DNA of 64,000 nt from Streptomyces liliiviolaceus (lineage in GTDB: Bacteria > Actinomycetota > Actinomycetes > Streptomycetales > Streptomycetaceae): contig NZ_JAGPYQ010000001.1 in NCBI RefSeq assembly GCF_018070025.1, forward strand, positions 7,006,001 through 7,070,000, in the 5' to 3' direction. The stretch's first letter is position 1. The number at the start of each line of letters is the position of its first letter. The notes under the pieces are model-generated. The model was not told the origin of the DNA, did no database searches, and worked only from the letters and a program-made list of their open reading frames with translations. Both the position numbers and the translations under genes were made by a program. Shown piece after piece: positions 57,112 through 64,000 of the stretch.

Positions 57112-57889
57112 ATACGTCCAGGTCCACTACCACCGGGGCGTGGTCCGAGGCGCCCTTGCCCTTGCGTTCCTCTCGGTCCACGTACGAGTCGGTCACCGCC
57201 TTGGTGAAGGGGGTGTTGCCGTAGACCAGGTCGATGCGCATGCCGCGGTTCTTGGGGAAGCCGAGCTGGCGGTAGTCCCAGTACGTGAACGGGTGGTCGT
57301 ACTTCAAGGGGCGCGGGACCACGTCCGTCAGGCCCGTGCCGCGCAGGGCGGTGAGCGCGGCGCGCTCGGGCTCCGTGACGTGCGTGGAGCCCTCGAAGAC
57401 GGTCCGGTCGAAGACGTCGTCGTCCGTCGGAGCCACGTTGTAGTCGCCCATCACCGCGAACGGGCGGCTGCCGGCCGCGTCGCCCGCGACGGCCGCCTTC
57501 AGGGCCTCGAACCACTGGAGCTTGTACGCGTAGTGCGGGTGGTCCACCTCGCGGCCGTTCGGCACGTAGACCGACCAGACGCGGACCGGACCGCAGGTCG
57601 CGGAGACCGCCCGGGGCTCCTCGACGCCCTCGTAGCCGGGGTCGCCGGGCAGGCCCCGCACGATGTCCTCCAGGCCCACCCGGGACACCACCGCCACGCC
57701 GTTCCACCGCCCGGTCGCGTTCACCGCCGACTCGTAGCCCAGCTCGCGCAGCTCCTCGGTGGGGAACTGCTCGGCGGTGGTCTTCGTCTCCTGGATGCAC
57801 AGCACGTCCGTGCCGCTGCTCTCCAGCCAGGCCAGCAGCCTCGGGAGACGGGCGGTGATCGAGTTCACGTTCCAGGTGGCGATACGCAT
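57110..57889 (-). CDS. xthA: Exodeoxyribonuclease III
   Basis: The 259-residue protein is an endonuclease/exonuclease/phosphatase-fold enzyme with MRIATWNVNSITARL, QETKTTAEQFP, YVPNGREVDHP, VMGDYNVAPTD and the C-terminal GASDHAPVVVDL. These carry the Asn, Glu, Asp and His ligands of the AP-endonuclease site. It repairs abasic sites and 3' blocks in DNA. I chose ATG 57889, the canonical MRIATWNVN start, over one nine bases upstream. Confidence 0.94.
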   Translation of the reverse strand: MRIATWNVNSITARLPRLLAWLESSGTDVLCIQETKTTAEQFPTEELRELGYESAVNATGRWNGVAVVSRVGLEDIVRGLPGDPGYEGVEEPRAVSATCGPVRVWSVYVPNGREVDHPHYAYKLQWFEALKAAVAGDAAGSRPFAVMGDYNVAPTDDDVFDRTVFEGSTHVTEPERAALTALRGTGLTDVVPRPLKYDHPFTYWDYRQLGFPKNRGMRIDLVYGNTPFTKAVTDSYVDREERKGKGASDHAPVVVDLDV

Positions 57890-57964
57890 GCCCCACAACC
57901 TACCGGGCGCCTCTGACAGTCAGCGGCCGGGCGCTCGGAGACCGGGCGGTCGGCGGTCGGTCGC

Positions 57965-58609
57965 TCAGATGTCCGCGGTCTCGCCCGGGGCCAGCCGCAG
58001 GTGCTCGGAGCCGCCCAGAGTGCCGATCTGGCGGTCGTAGGCGGGGCGCGCGAGGTCCGTCAGCAGGGCGTCGTGGATGTCGTACGCGCGCTGCGGCTTG
58101 ACCTCCCTGACGTAGTCGATGACCTCGGAGATCTTGCTCCAGGGGGCCTGGACGGGCAGGAGCAGCGTCTCGACCGGGTGGTCGGGGAGGGTGAGTGCGT
58201 CGCCCGGGTGGAAGACGCGTCCGCCGTCGACGAGGTAGCCGACGTTCGTGATGCGCGGGATGTCCGGGTGGATCACGGCGTGCAGTTCGCCGTGGACCTG
58301 TACGTCGAAGCCCGCGGCGGTGAACGTGTCGCCGTGCCCGACGGTGTGCACCCGGCCCGGGAACGCGGCCGAGAGCTGGTCGGCGACCGACTTCAGGGTC
58401 CAGATCTCCGCCTGCGGGTTGGCTTCGAGACCGGCCCGCAGGTGTCCCTCGCTGAAGTGGTCGGGGTGCTCGTGCGTGACGAGGATCGCGTCCGCGCCGA
58501 CCGCGGCGTCCTCCTCGGTGAAGACCCCGGGATCGATGACGAGTGTGCGGCCGTCCTTCTCCAGGCGGACGCAGGCATGCGACTTCTTTGTGAACTTCAT
58601 GCCTTCCAT
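57965..58609 (-). CDS. MBL-fold metal-dependent hydrolase
   Basis: The 214-residue protein has the zinc motif ILVTHEHPDHFSEGHL (HxHxDH), an upstream LVIDPGVF and the later histidine/aspartate positions GRVFHPGDALTLP and KPQRAYDIHDALL. It belongs to the small MBL family of UlaG/YtnP-like hydrolases that keep only the core fold. Substrate unknown. ATG 58609 has GGAGG four bases upstream; ATG 58600 (MKFTKKSHACV) is an alternative. The 75-base gap before exonuclease III holds short GGTCGGCGGTCGG repeats only. Confidence 0.85.
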   Translation of the reverse strand: MEGMKFTKKSHACVRLEKDGRTLVIDPGVFTEEDAAVGADAILVTHEHPDHFSEGHLRAGLEANPQAEIWTLKSVADQLSAAFPGRVHTVGHGDTFTAAGFDVQVHGELHAVIHPDIPRITNVGYLVDGGRVFHPGDALTLPDHPVETLLLPVQAPWSKISEVIDYVREVKPQRAYDIHDALLTDLARPAYDRQIGTLGGSEHLRLAPGETADI

Positions 58610-58660
58610 CCTGCCTCCGCCCGTCGGCGCGGGCCCACCCGAGGGGCCCTTTCCCGCCGC

Positions 58661-59959
58661 TCACTCCTGCGGGGTGGTCTCCTCGCGGATGACCTGCTGG
58701 GCCACCTTGAAGGCGCTGTTCGCGGCCGGTACGCCGCAATAGACGGCCGCCTGGAGGAGCACTTCCTTGATCTCGACGGGGGTGAGCCCGTTGCGGAGGG
58801 CGGCCCTGGTGTGGAAGGCCAGCTCGTCGAGGTGGCCGCCCGCGACCAGTGCGGTGAGGGTCACACAGCTGCGCGAGCGCCGGTCGAGGCCCGGCCGGTC
58901 CCAGATCTCGCCCCACGCGTAGCGCGTGATGAACTCCTGGAAGTCCCCGGAGAACTCGTCGGCCTGGGCCAGCGCCCGGTCCACATGGGCGTCCCCGAGC
59001 ACCTCACGGCGGACCTTGATGCCCGCGTCGTACGGATCGGCCCTGCCCATCAGCGCCTCGGGCTGCGGGGCCGGGGCGATCTCGGCGACGGGTGACGCCT
59101 GCTGCGGCACGGAGAGCACGGGGCTCGCCTGGGGGACCACGACCGACATCTGCCCGGTGGACGAGTCGTAGGCGGGCTGCTGCCAGGCCGTGGAGAAATG
59201 CCGTACGAGGAGGTCGGTGACCGCGGCGGGCTGCTCGACGGGGACCAGGTGGGAGGCGCCGGGCACGACCGCGAGACGGGCGTCCGGTATCCCGGCGACC
59301 AGGGTGCGGGCCTCGGCGGGGCCGGTCACCTGGTCGTCCGAACCGACCAAAACGAGCGTGGGCACACCGATGCGGCCGAGGTCGGCGCGGATGTCGAACG
59401 CGGCGATCGCCTCGCAGGCGGCGATGTAGCAGCCCGGGTCGGTGGTGCGCACCATCTGTACGGCCCACTCGGTGATCGCGGGCTGTGCCGCGGCGAACCC
59501 GGTGGTGAACCAGCGCTCGGGGGACGACCGCGCGATGGGGTCGAGGCCGTTCGACCGGACGATCACCCCGCGCTGGCGGAACTCGTCGGCCGTGCCGAAC
59601 CGCGGGGAGGCCGCGATCAGCGTGAGCGAGGCAAGGCGCTCGGGGCGGCGCAGCGCCAGCTCGGCCCCCACGGCTCCGCCGAGCGCGCAGCCCGCGTAGC
59701 CGAACCGCTGGACGCCGAGCCCGTCGAGGGTGGCGAGCAGCCGTTCGGCCAGCTCGGTGACCGAACCGGTCGGGTGCGCGGGCGCGCCGCCGTGACCGGG
59801 CAGGTCGAAGCGGAAGACCCGCCACTGCTTGGCCAGCTCCGGGACCTGCCGGTCCCACATGTGCCAGGTGGTGCCCAGTGAGGGACCCAAGATCAGGACA
59901 GGTGCGTCTTCCGGCCCGTCAAAGCGGTATTGAAGGGTGTTGGTCTGTGCGTCGCTCAC
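58661..59959 (-). CDS. pcaL: PcaD-PcaC fusion: alpha/beta-hydrolase plus carboxymuconolactone decarboxylase
   Basis: The 432-residue protein joins an alpha/beta-hydrolase (residues 1-270, FDLPGHGGAPAH, LVLVGSDDQVTGP, GASHLVPVEQP) to a carboxymuconolactone decarboxylase (about 310-425, DRRSRSCVTLTALVAGGHLD, LRNGLTPVEIKEVLLQAAVY). PcaL fusions convert carboxymuconolactone to 3-oxoadipate. The nucleophile elbow reads GCALGG, so the expected serine is A92, although the Asp and His of the triad seem kept. C91 is adjacent. The lactonase half may be inactive or changed. GTG 59959 starts a family-like N-terminus. No other pca genes are nearby. Confidence 0.82.
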   Translation of the reverse strand: MSDAQTNTLQYRFDGPEDAPVLILGPSLGTTWHMWDRQVPELAKQWRVFRFDLPGHGGAPAHPTGSVTELAERLLATLDGLGVQRFGYAGCALGGAVGAELALRRPERLASLTLIAASPRFGTADEFRQRGVIVRSNGLDPIARSSPERWFTTGFAAAQPAITEWAVQMVRTTDPGCYIAACEAIAAFDIRADLGRIGVPTLVLVGSDDQVTGPAEARTLVAGIPDARLAVVPGASHLVPVEQPAAVTDLLVRHFSTAWQQPAYDSSTGQMSVVVPQASPVLSVPQQASPVAEIAPAPQPEALMGRADPYDAGIKVRREVLGDAHVDRALAQADEFSGDFQEFITRYAWGEIWDRPGLDRRSRSCVTLTALVAGGHLDELAFHTRAALRNGLTPVEIKEVLLQAAVYCGVPAANSAFKVAQQVIREETTPQE

Positions 59960-60108
59960 CCGACTCACGCTCCCACATCTCACGATTTCTCACGCACTTG
60001 GGTCGGATCCCCATGCAAGGCGTCCCACGTTGTGGCAGCCTCGCGAAGATCCTCCGCACGGGCCTTCACATGTCGCCGAGTGGCAGGGGACGCCGGCCGC
60101 ACCGCGCG

Positions 60109-60804
60109 TCATCGTACAGATGGACCCTGGGAATCCTCAGGGGCTCGTGGTGGCTGCGGGGTCTCCCAGTGGACCGTGCGACGGCACCAGCGGTTCAGGA
60201 GGGTGCGGTCGTGGCCGACGGCGAGGAGGCCCGCGCCGGTGGTGGACCGGTAGGCCTCCACCACGGCGACCAGTGCGGCGCCGGTGGAGGCGTCGAGCAT
60301 GGCGGTCATCTCGTCGCAGATCAGCCAGCGGGGGCGCAGGACGAGGGCGCGGGCCAGACAGGCGCGTTGCAGCTGGCCGTCGCTGACCTCGTGCGGGCGG
60401 CGGGTCAGCAGGTCGGGGGTCAGGCCCACGCTCGTGGCCAACTCCGCCACCCGGTCCGGTACTTCGCTGCGGCGGCCGGTGGCGTGCAGGGGTTCGGCGA
60501 TGAGGTGGGCGAGGCGCAGCCGGGGGTCCGCGGCGAGTCTGGGCTGCTGGAGGACGACGCCGAAGGCGGTGCGCTGTTCGCGTGGGGCACGGTGGCGCCA
60601 GCGGCGTACGGGTTCGCCGTCGAGGAGCAGGGTGCCGGAGTCGGGGCGGTGCAGCAGGGCGGCGACGCGGGCGAGGGTGGATTTGCCGCAGCCGCTGGGG
60701 CCGAGGAGTCCGACGGCTTCGCCGGGCTCGACGGTCAGGGAGAAGTCCCGTACGACGGGGGCGTGTTGGGCGTATCCAGCGGTGATGGCCCGTAGTTCAA
60801 GCAT
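60109..60804 (-). CDS. ABC transporter ATP-binding protein, DppF/NikE-like
   Basis: The 231-residue ATPase has Walker A GPSGCGKST, Q-loop FGVVLQQPRLAADP, Walker B RWLICDEMTAMLD and H-loop AVGHDRTLLNRW. The signature is VSDGQLQRACLARAL instead of LSGGQ, and Walker B ends EM rather than EP; both fit the divergent NikE/DppF half. It should pair with the ATPase encoded upstream. ATG 60804 overlaps that gene's stop by 8 bases, so the pair is coupled. It is the last gene of the leftward peptide/nickel-type operon. Confidence 0.88.
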   Translation of the reverse strand: MLELRAITAGYAQHAPVVRDFSLTVEPGEAVGLLGPSGCGKSTLARVAALLHRPDSGTLLLDGEPVRRWRHRAPREQRTAFGVVLQQPRLAADPRLRLAHLIAEPLHATGRRSEVPDRVAELATSVGLTPDLLTRRPHEVSDGQLQRACLARALVLRPRWLICDEMTAMLDASTGAALVAVVEAYRSTTGAGLLAVGHDRTLLNRWCRRTVHWETPQPPRAPEDSQGPSVR

Positions 60805-61750
60805 GGCTGTCCTCCGGTACGTACGGGTGGTGGCAGGCGACCGCGGCCGTCATCGGCGGCCGGGTGGCGCAGGTGTCGGCGGCCCGGTCGCAGCGGGCGG
60901 CGAAGGCGCAGCCGTCGGGGAGGTTGCCGAGTTCGGGGGGCATGCCGGGGATGGGGGTGAAGGCGCGGTCGGGCAGGGCTTGCAGGAGGCCGCGGCTGTA
61001 GGGGTGGCGGGGGCCGGGGGCGCCGAAGAAGGCTTCCGCGTCGGCGAGTTCGACGATGCGGCCCGCGTACATGACCGCCACGCGGTCGGCGATGCGCTCG
61101 GCCGCCGCGAGGTCGTGGGTGATGACCAGGAGGGCCCGGCCGGCGGTGTCCACGTGGCGGCGCAGTTCGTCGACGGTGTGGTCCACGAGGTCGCGGTCGA
61201 GTCCGGTGGTCGGTTCGTCGGCGAGCAGCAGTGGCGCGTCGCCGACGAGGGCGAGGGCGGTGGCGGCGCGCTGGGCGAGACCGCCGGAGAGTTCGTGCGG
61301 GTGGCGGTCGAGGTGGTCCGCGGGGAACGCGGCACGCGCGGCGGCGGCCTCGGCGGCGGAGCGCAGGGCCACCCGGCCGCGGACGCCCTTCAACTGGGCG
61401 ACGGTCTCCTCCAGTTGGGAGCGGATGGTGCGGACCGGGGTCAGGTGGGCGGCCGGGCTCTGCGGTACGAGGCCGATCCGGCGGCCTCGGACCGTACGGG
61501 CCAGGGTGCGTTCGTCGGCCGCGAGCAGGTCGAGGTCCCCGAGGCGGGCCTCGCCCGCGGCCCGGGCGTTGGCGGGGAGCAGGCCGAGGAGGGCGGAGAC
61601 GAGGACGGACTTGCCGCAGCCGCTCTCGCCGATCAGGGCCAGGCACTCCCCCGCCGCCACGTCGAAGCGCGCGTCGGTGACGGCGGCGACCCGGCGCCCG
61701 CCCGGCATGAGGAAGCGCACCGACAGGCCTCGTACGGACAGCACGGTCAC
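60797..61750 (-). CDS. ABC transporter ATP-binding protein, DppD/OppD-like
   Basis: The 317-residue ATPase has Walker A GESGCGKS, signature HELSGGLAQRAATALAL, Walker B LLLADEPTTGLD and the H-loop LVITHDLAAAERIADR. The OppD-type C-terminal extension holds four cysteines in GCAFAARCDRAADTCATRPP and VACHHPYVPE. That region commonly binds an iron-sulfur cluster in this family; here it is inferred. Start GTG 61750 overlaps the permease stop (GTGA). Confidence 0.92.
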   Translation of the reverse strand: MTVLSVRGLSVRFLMPGGRRVAAVTDARFDVAAGECLALIGESGCGKSVLVSALLGLLPANARAAGEARLGDLDLLAADERTLARTVRGRRIGLVPQSPAAHLTPVRTIRSQLEETVAQLKGVRGRVALRSAAEAAAARAAFPADHLDRHPHELSGGLAQRAATALALVGDAPLLLADEPTTGLDRDLVDHTVDELRRHVDTAGRALLVITHDLAAAERIADRVAVMYAGRIVELADAEAFFGAPGPRHPYSRGLLQALPDRAFTPIPGMPPELGNLPDGCAFAARCDRAADTCATRPPMTAAVACHHPYVPEDSHA

Positions 61751-62625
61751 AGCGTCAGCTCCGATCGGCGGCGTGGGTTGATCCGCTCCCGCCAGGCTCC
61801 GGCGAGGCCGGCGAGGGCGAGGGTGGGGACGATGAGGAACAGGCCGGGGAAGAGGGTCGGCCACCACTGTCCGGCGAGCAGCGAGCCGCGGGCGTTCTGG
61901 ATGAGGTTGCCGAGGCTCGCCAGGTGCGAGGGCAGGCCGAGGCCCAGGAAGGACAGGGCGGACTCGTGCCACATGGCGTGCGGCACCATGAGTACGGCGG
62001 CGAGCGCGGCCTGGGGCAGCACGGCGGGCAGCAGATGGCGTACGGCGATCCGCAGTCTCGACGCGCCGCCGGAGAGCGCCGCGTCGATGTAGGGGCGGGA
62101 GCGCAGGGACAGTACCTCGGCGCGGACGATCCGGGCGGTCGACAGCCAGTGGGTGAGGCCGACCGAGACCACCACGGGCCAGACGCCGGGGCGGAACATG
62201 GCGACGATGAAGATGCCGAGCAGCAGGTGCGGGACGGACGAGAAGGTGTCGACCAGCCGCATGATGCCCCGGTCGGCCCAGCCGCCCAGTGCTCCGGCCG
62301 TGGCGCCGACGGCCGTTCCGACGACGGTCGCCGTCAGGGCCGCCGTCACGCCGACGAGCAGGGAGACGCGCAGGCCGTGGACACAGCGCAGCAGCAGGTC
62401 GCGGCCCACGTCGTCGGTCCCGAACGGGTGCGCCCAGGACGGTGGTTGGAGTTTCGCAGCCAAGTCGACGGCCTGCTGGTCGAGTTGGACGAGAGGCGGT
62501 ACGAGCAGGACCGCGAGGACCGTCGCGGCGACGAGCGCCACGGAAACGCGTACCCCGAGGGCGCGGGTGGAGCGGTGGCGGGTGCCGTACGAGCGCCACT
62601 TCGGCTCGACTGCCGTCTCAGCCAT
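61747..62625 (-). CDS. ABC transporter permease, DppC/OppC family
   Basis: The 292-residue membrane protein has an N-terminal segment, then the PPSWAHPFGTDDVGRDLLLR motif typical of DppC, and six hydrophobic segments. The EAA-like cytoplasmic loop is YIDAALSGGASRLRIAVRHL (about residues 187-206). It forms the translocation pore with the DppB-like protein encoded upstream. The 32-base gap from the upstream permease is the only break in an otherwise overlapping set. Confidence 0.92.
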   Translation of the reverse strand: MAETAVEPKWRSYGTRHRSTRALGVRVSVALVAATVLAVLLVPPLVQLDQQAVDLAAKLQPPSWAHPFGTDDVGRDLLLRCVHGLRVSLLVGVTAALTATVVGTAVGATAGALGGWADRGIMRLVDTFSSVPHLLLGIFIVAMFRPGVWPVVVSVGLTHWLSTARIVRAEVLSLRSRPYIDAALSGGASRLRIAVRHLLPAVLPQAALAAVLMVPHAMWHESALSFLGLGLPSHLASLGNLIQNARGSLLAGQWWPTLFPGLFLIVPTLALAGLAGAWRERINPRRRSELTL

Positions 62626-62657
62626 GGGAGTCGGCTCCGGTCAGGAGAGTCGCGGGG

Positions 62658-63650
62658 TCACATTTCACTGAGTTCCACCCTCGTGTCGAAGAGTCCGTAG
62701 AGCAGGTCCGCGAGCAGGTTGCCGGCCAGGACGGCGACAGTGGCCAGCGCGGTGAGGGCGGCGAGGAGCGGGAAGTCGACGGCGGTGGCCGCCTCCACCG
62801 TGGCCGCCGCGATGCCCGGCCAGCTGAAGACGCTCTCCACCAACAGGGCGCCGGTGATGAGTTCGGGCAGCCGGGAGCCGATCAGGGTGAGGACCGGGAG
62901 CAGTCCGGAGCGCAGGGCGTGGCCGAGCAGGACGGTGTGTTCGCTCAGGCCCCGGGCACGGGCGCCGCGTACCGGGTCCTCCGCCAGGGCGTCGGCGACA
63001 CCCTGGCGGACGTACAGGGTGAACCAGGGGAGTTGGGAGACCGCGAGGACTCCGGCGGGCAGCACGAGGTGGCTCGCCACCTGGGCGGCGGTGACCTGTT
63101 CGCTGGCGGTGTCGGTCAGGCCGCCCGCCGGCAGGAGGTCCAGCCGCAGGGCGAACAGCCAGATGGCGAGCAGGGCGGTCCAGAACACCGGGGCGGCCGA
63201 GAGGACGTAGGCGAGCGAGGTGACCGTGCGGTCGAGCCATCCGCCCTGGCGACGGGCGGCGAGCACTCCGAGCAGTGTGCCCGCCAGGACGGCCGCGGCG
63301 AACGCGACCGCGCACAACAGCGTGGACCACACGAGGCGTTCGCCGATCACCTCGGCCACCGGTTGGCGCATCACGCTGGACTGTCCGAGGTCGCCGGTGA
63401 GCGCGGAGGTCAGCCAGTCCCACCAGCGTTCGGCGAAGGGCCGGTCCGCACCGAGGTTGGTCCGCAGGCGGTCCAGGGTCTCCCGGTCGGCGCCGAGGGC
63501 GGCGGTGCCCGCGTAGGCCCGTACCGGGTCGAAGGGGGAGGCGGCGGCGATCGCGAACATGGCGAAGGTGACGACCAGCAGGACCGGGGCGGCGAACAGG
63601 GAGCGTCGCCCGGCCAGCCGGGCCATGGCTCCCCAGGGCGGTCGGCTCAC
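62658..63650 (-). CDS. ABC transporter permease, DppB/OppB family
   Basis: The 330-residue membrane protein shows the DppB pattern: an N-terminal transmembrane segment, the soluble loop AERWWDWLTSALTGDLGQSS, then five more hydrophobic segments. The conserved loop is VRGARARGLSEHTVLLGHAL and the C-terminus ADLLYGLFDTRVEL. GTG 63650 overlaps the upstream gene's stop (GTGA), so I prefer it to the ATG 30 bases upstream. Membrane partner of the DppC-like protein. Confidence 0.92.
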   Translation of the reverse strand: MSRPPWGAMARLAGRRSLFAAPVLLVVTFAMFAIAAASPFDPVRAYAGTAALGADRETLDRLRTNLGADRPFAERWWDWLTSALTGDLGQSSVMRQPVAEVIGERLVWSTLLCAVAFAAAVLAGTLLGVLAARRQGGWLDRTVTSLAYVLSAAPVFWTALLAIWLFALRLDLLPAGGLTDTASEQVTAAQVASHLVLPAGVLAVSQLPWFTLYVRQGVADALAEDPVRGARARGLSEHTVLLGHALRSGLLPVLTLIGSRLPELITGALLVESVFSWPGIAAATVEAATAVDFPLLAALTALATVAVLAGNLLADLLYGLFDTRVELSEM

Positions 63651-64000
63651 CGCCCGGGCCGCCAGTCCTCGATGTTCCACCAGGGGCCGCCGGCGAATCC
63701 GTGCTCGTGCGGCTCCAGTTGCGTGGTCAGGCCCTGCCAGCGGCCGGCGAGGACGTAGACGTGGTCGATGTGGGTGAGGAAGGTGGAGCCGGGGTCCTTC
63801 ACCAACTCCCGCTGGAGCGTGTCGTACGCCGTTCTGCGCGTCGCCCCGTCCTGGCTGCGGCGGCCGGTGTCGAGGGCCTCGTCCACGGCCGGGTTGTCGT
63901 AGTGGCCCATGTTGTTGAAGCCGTTCCCGGCCAGCGAGGAGTGCAGGAGCGTGTAGAGGCCGAAGTCGGGGTCGCCGGTGCTGCCGCCGCCGGCGAGGAC
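63647..64000 (-). CDS. ABC transporter substrate-binding protein (family 5), N-terminus cut by window edge
   Basis: The frame is open from base 64000 to the stop at 63647, giving the last 117 residues. The segment GNGFNNMGHYDNPAVDEALD, then ELVKDPGSTFLTHIDHVYVL and GGPWWNIEDWRPGR, matches the C-terminal lobe of SBP_bac_5 peptide/nickel-binding lipoproteins. It would deliver the substrate to the permease encoded immediately downstream, with which it overlaps by 4 bases. Signal peptide and ligand site lie outside the window. Confidence 0.9.
   Translation of the reverse strand, partial: VLAGGGSTGDPDFGLYTLLHSSLAGNGFNNMGHYDNPAVDEALDTGRRSQDGATRRTAYDTLQRELVKDPGSTFLTHIDHVYVLAGRWQGLTTQLEPHEHGFAGGPWWNIEDWRPGR

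Overview
The window is high-GC DNA from a Streptomyces-type actinomycete. The signs are strong third-position GC bias with long antisense open frames, many GTG starts, frequent 4-base start/stop overlaps (ATGA or GTGA), apparently leaderless genes, PucR- and TetR-type regulators, an F420-type oxidoreductase, and a ccr-meaA cluster followed by psd-pssA, an order I recognise from Streptomyces chromosomes. I see no tRNA, rRNA, phage, transposase or CRISPR locus. It reads as chromosomal metabolic DNA in which small operons alternate with single genes.

Layout. 1-3 kb: a sensor-kinase fragment cut by the window edge, divergent from a NarL-type response regulator; a repeat-rich gap; a small HEAT-repeat protein. 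3.4-12.8 kb: an ethylmalonyl-CoA pathway block. It holds a tandem 3-hydroxyacyl-CoA dehydrogenase, a TetR regulator, crotonyl-CoA carboxylase/reductase, ethylmalonyl-CoA mutase, a malyl/methylmalyl-CoA lyase-like protein, a MaoC hydratase and an acyl-CoA dehydrogenase. The five genes from ccr onward are tightly spaced and follow a promoter whose spacer is a perfect palindrome. 13-14.5 kb: psd and pssA (phosphatidylserine/ethanolamine synthesis), closed by a strong hairpin. 14.6-19.6 kb: a leftward branched-chain amino-acid-type ABC operon (livFGHMK order), divergent from an RsbRD/PucR-type regulator, with two related palindromes between them.

21-38 kb: mostly single genes. They are glycerate kinase, a small secreted protein, a NUDIX protein, a collapsed sirtuin gene, DNA alkylation repair (Ada-AlkA fusion overlapping a methyltransferase), a very large secreted GH2 beta-galactosidase with an inserted lectin-like domain, a macro-domain protein coupled to an FAD oxidoreductase, an inositol-phosphatase-family enzyme, a gamma-glutamyltransferase-like enzyme, a DUF4232-type lipoprotein, a NarL two-component pair, and an AhpD/CMD-like protein.

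39.7-48.8 kb: a reductive-pyrimidine (or hydantoin) degradation island. It holds an NCS1 transporter, an LLM-class (F420-type) oxidoreductase, dihydropyrimidinase, two paralogous beta-ureidopropionase-like amidohydrolases, a PucR regulator and an omega-aminotransferase. No classical dihydropyrimidine dehydrogenase is present in the window. A five- to six-unit array of 13-bp palindromes lies upstream of the transporter, and a shared TGAAACATG motif lies upstream of both amidohydrolase genes. I regard this island as the best candidate for something not fully described.

49-64 kb: a long hypothetical protein with a low-complexity middle, a secreted gamma-glutamyltransferase, a membrane-anchored hypothetical, an orphan glutamate-type ABC ATPase, a small hypothetical (DUF6278-like), a secreted SGNH hydrolase, exonuclease III, an MBL-fold hydrolase, a PcaD-PcaC fusion whose nucleophile serine appears to be replaced by alanine, and a leftward peptide/nickel-type ABC operon running off the right edge. 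Six copies of a REP-like intergenic repeat are scattered across the window, often at gene ends.
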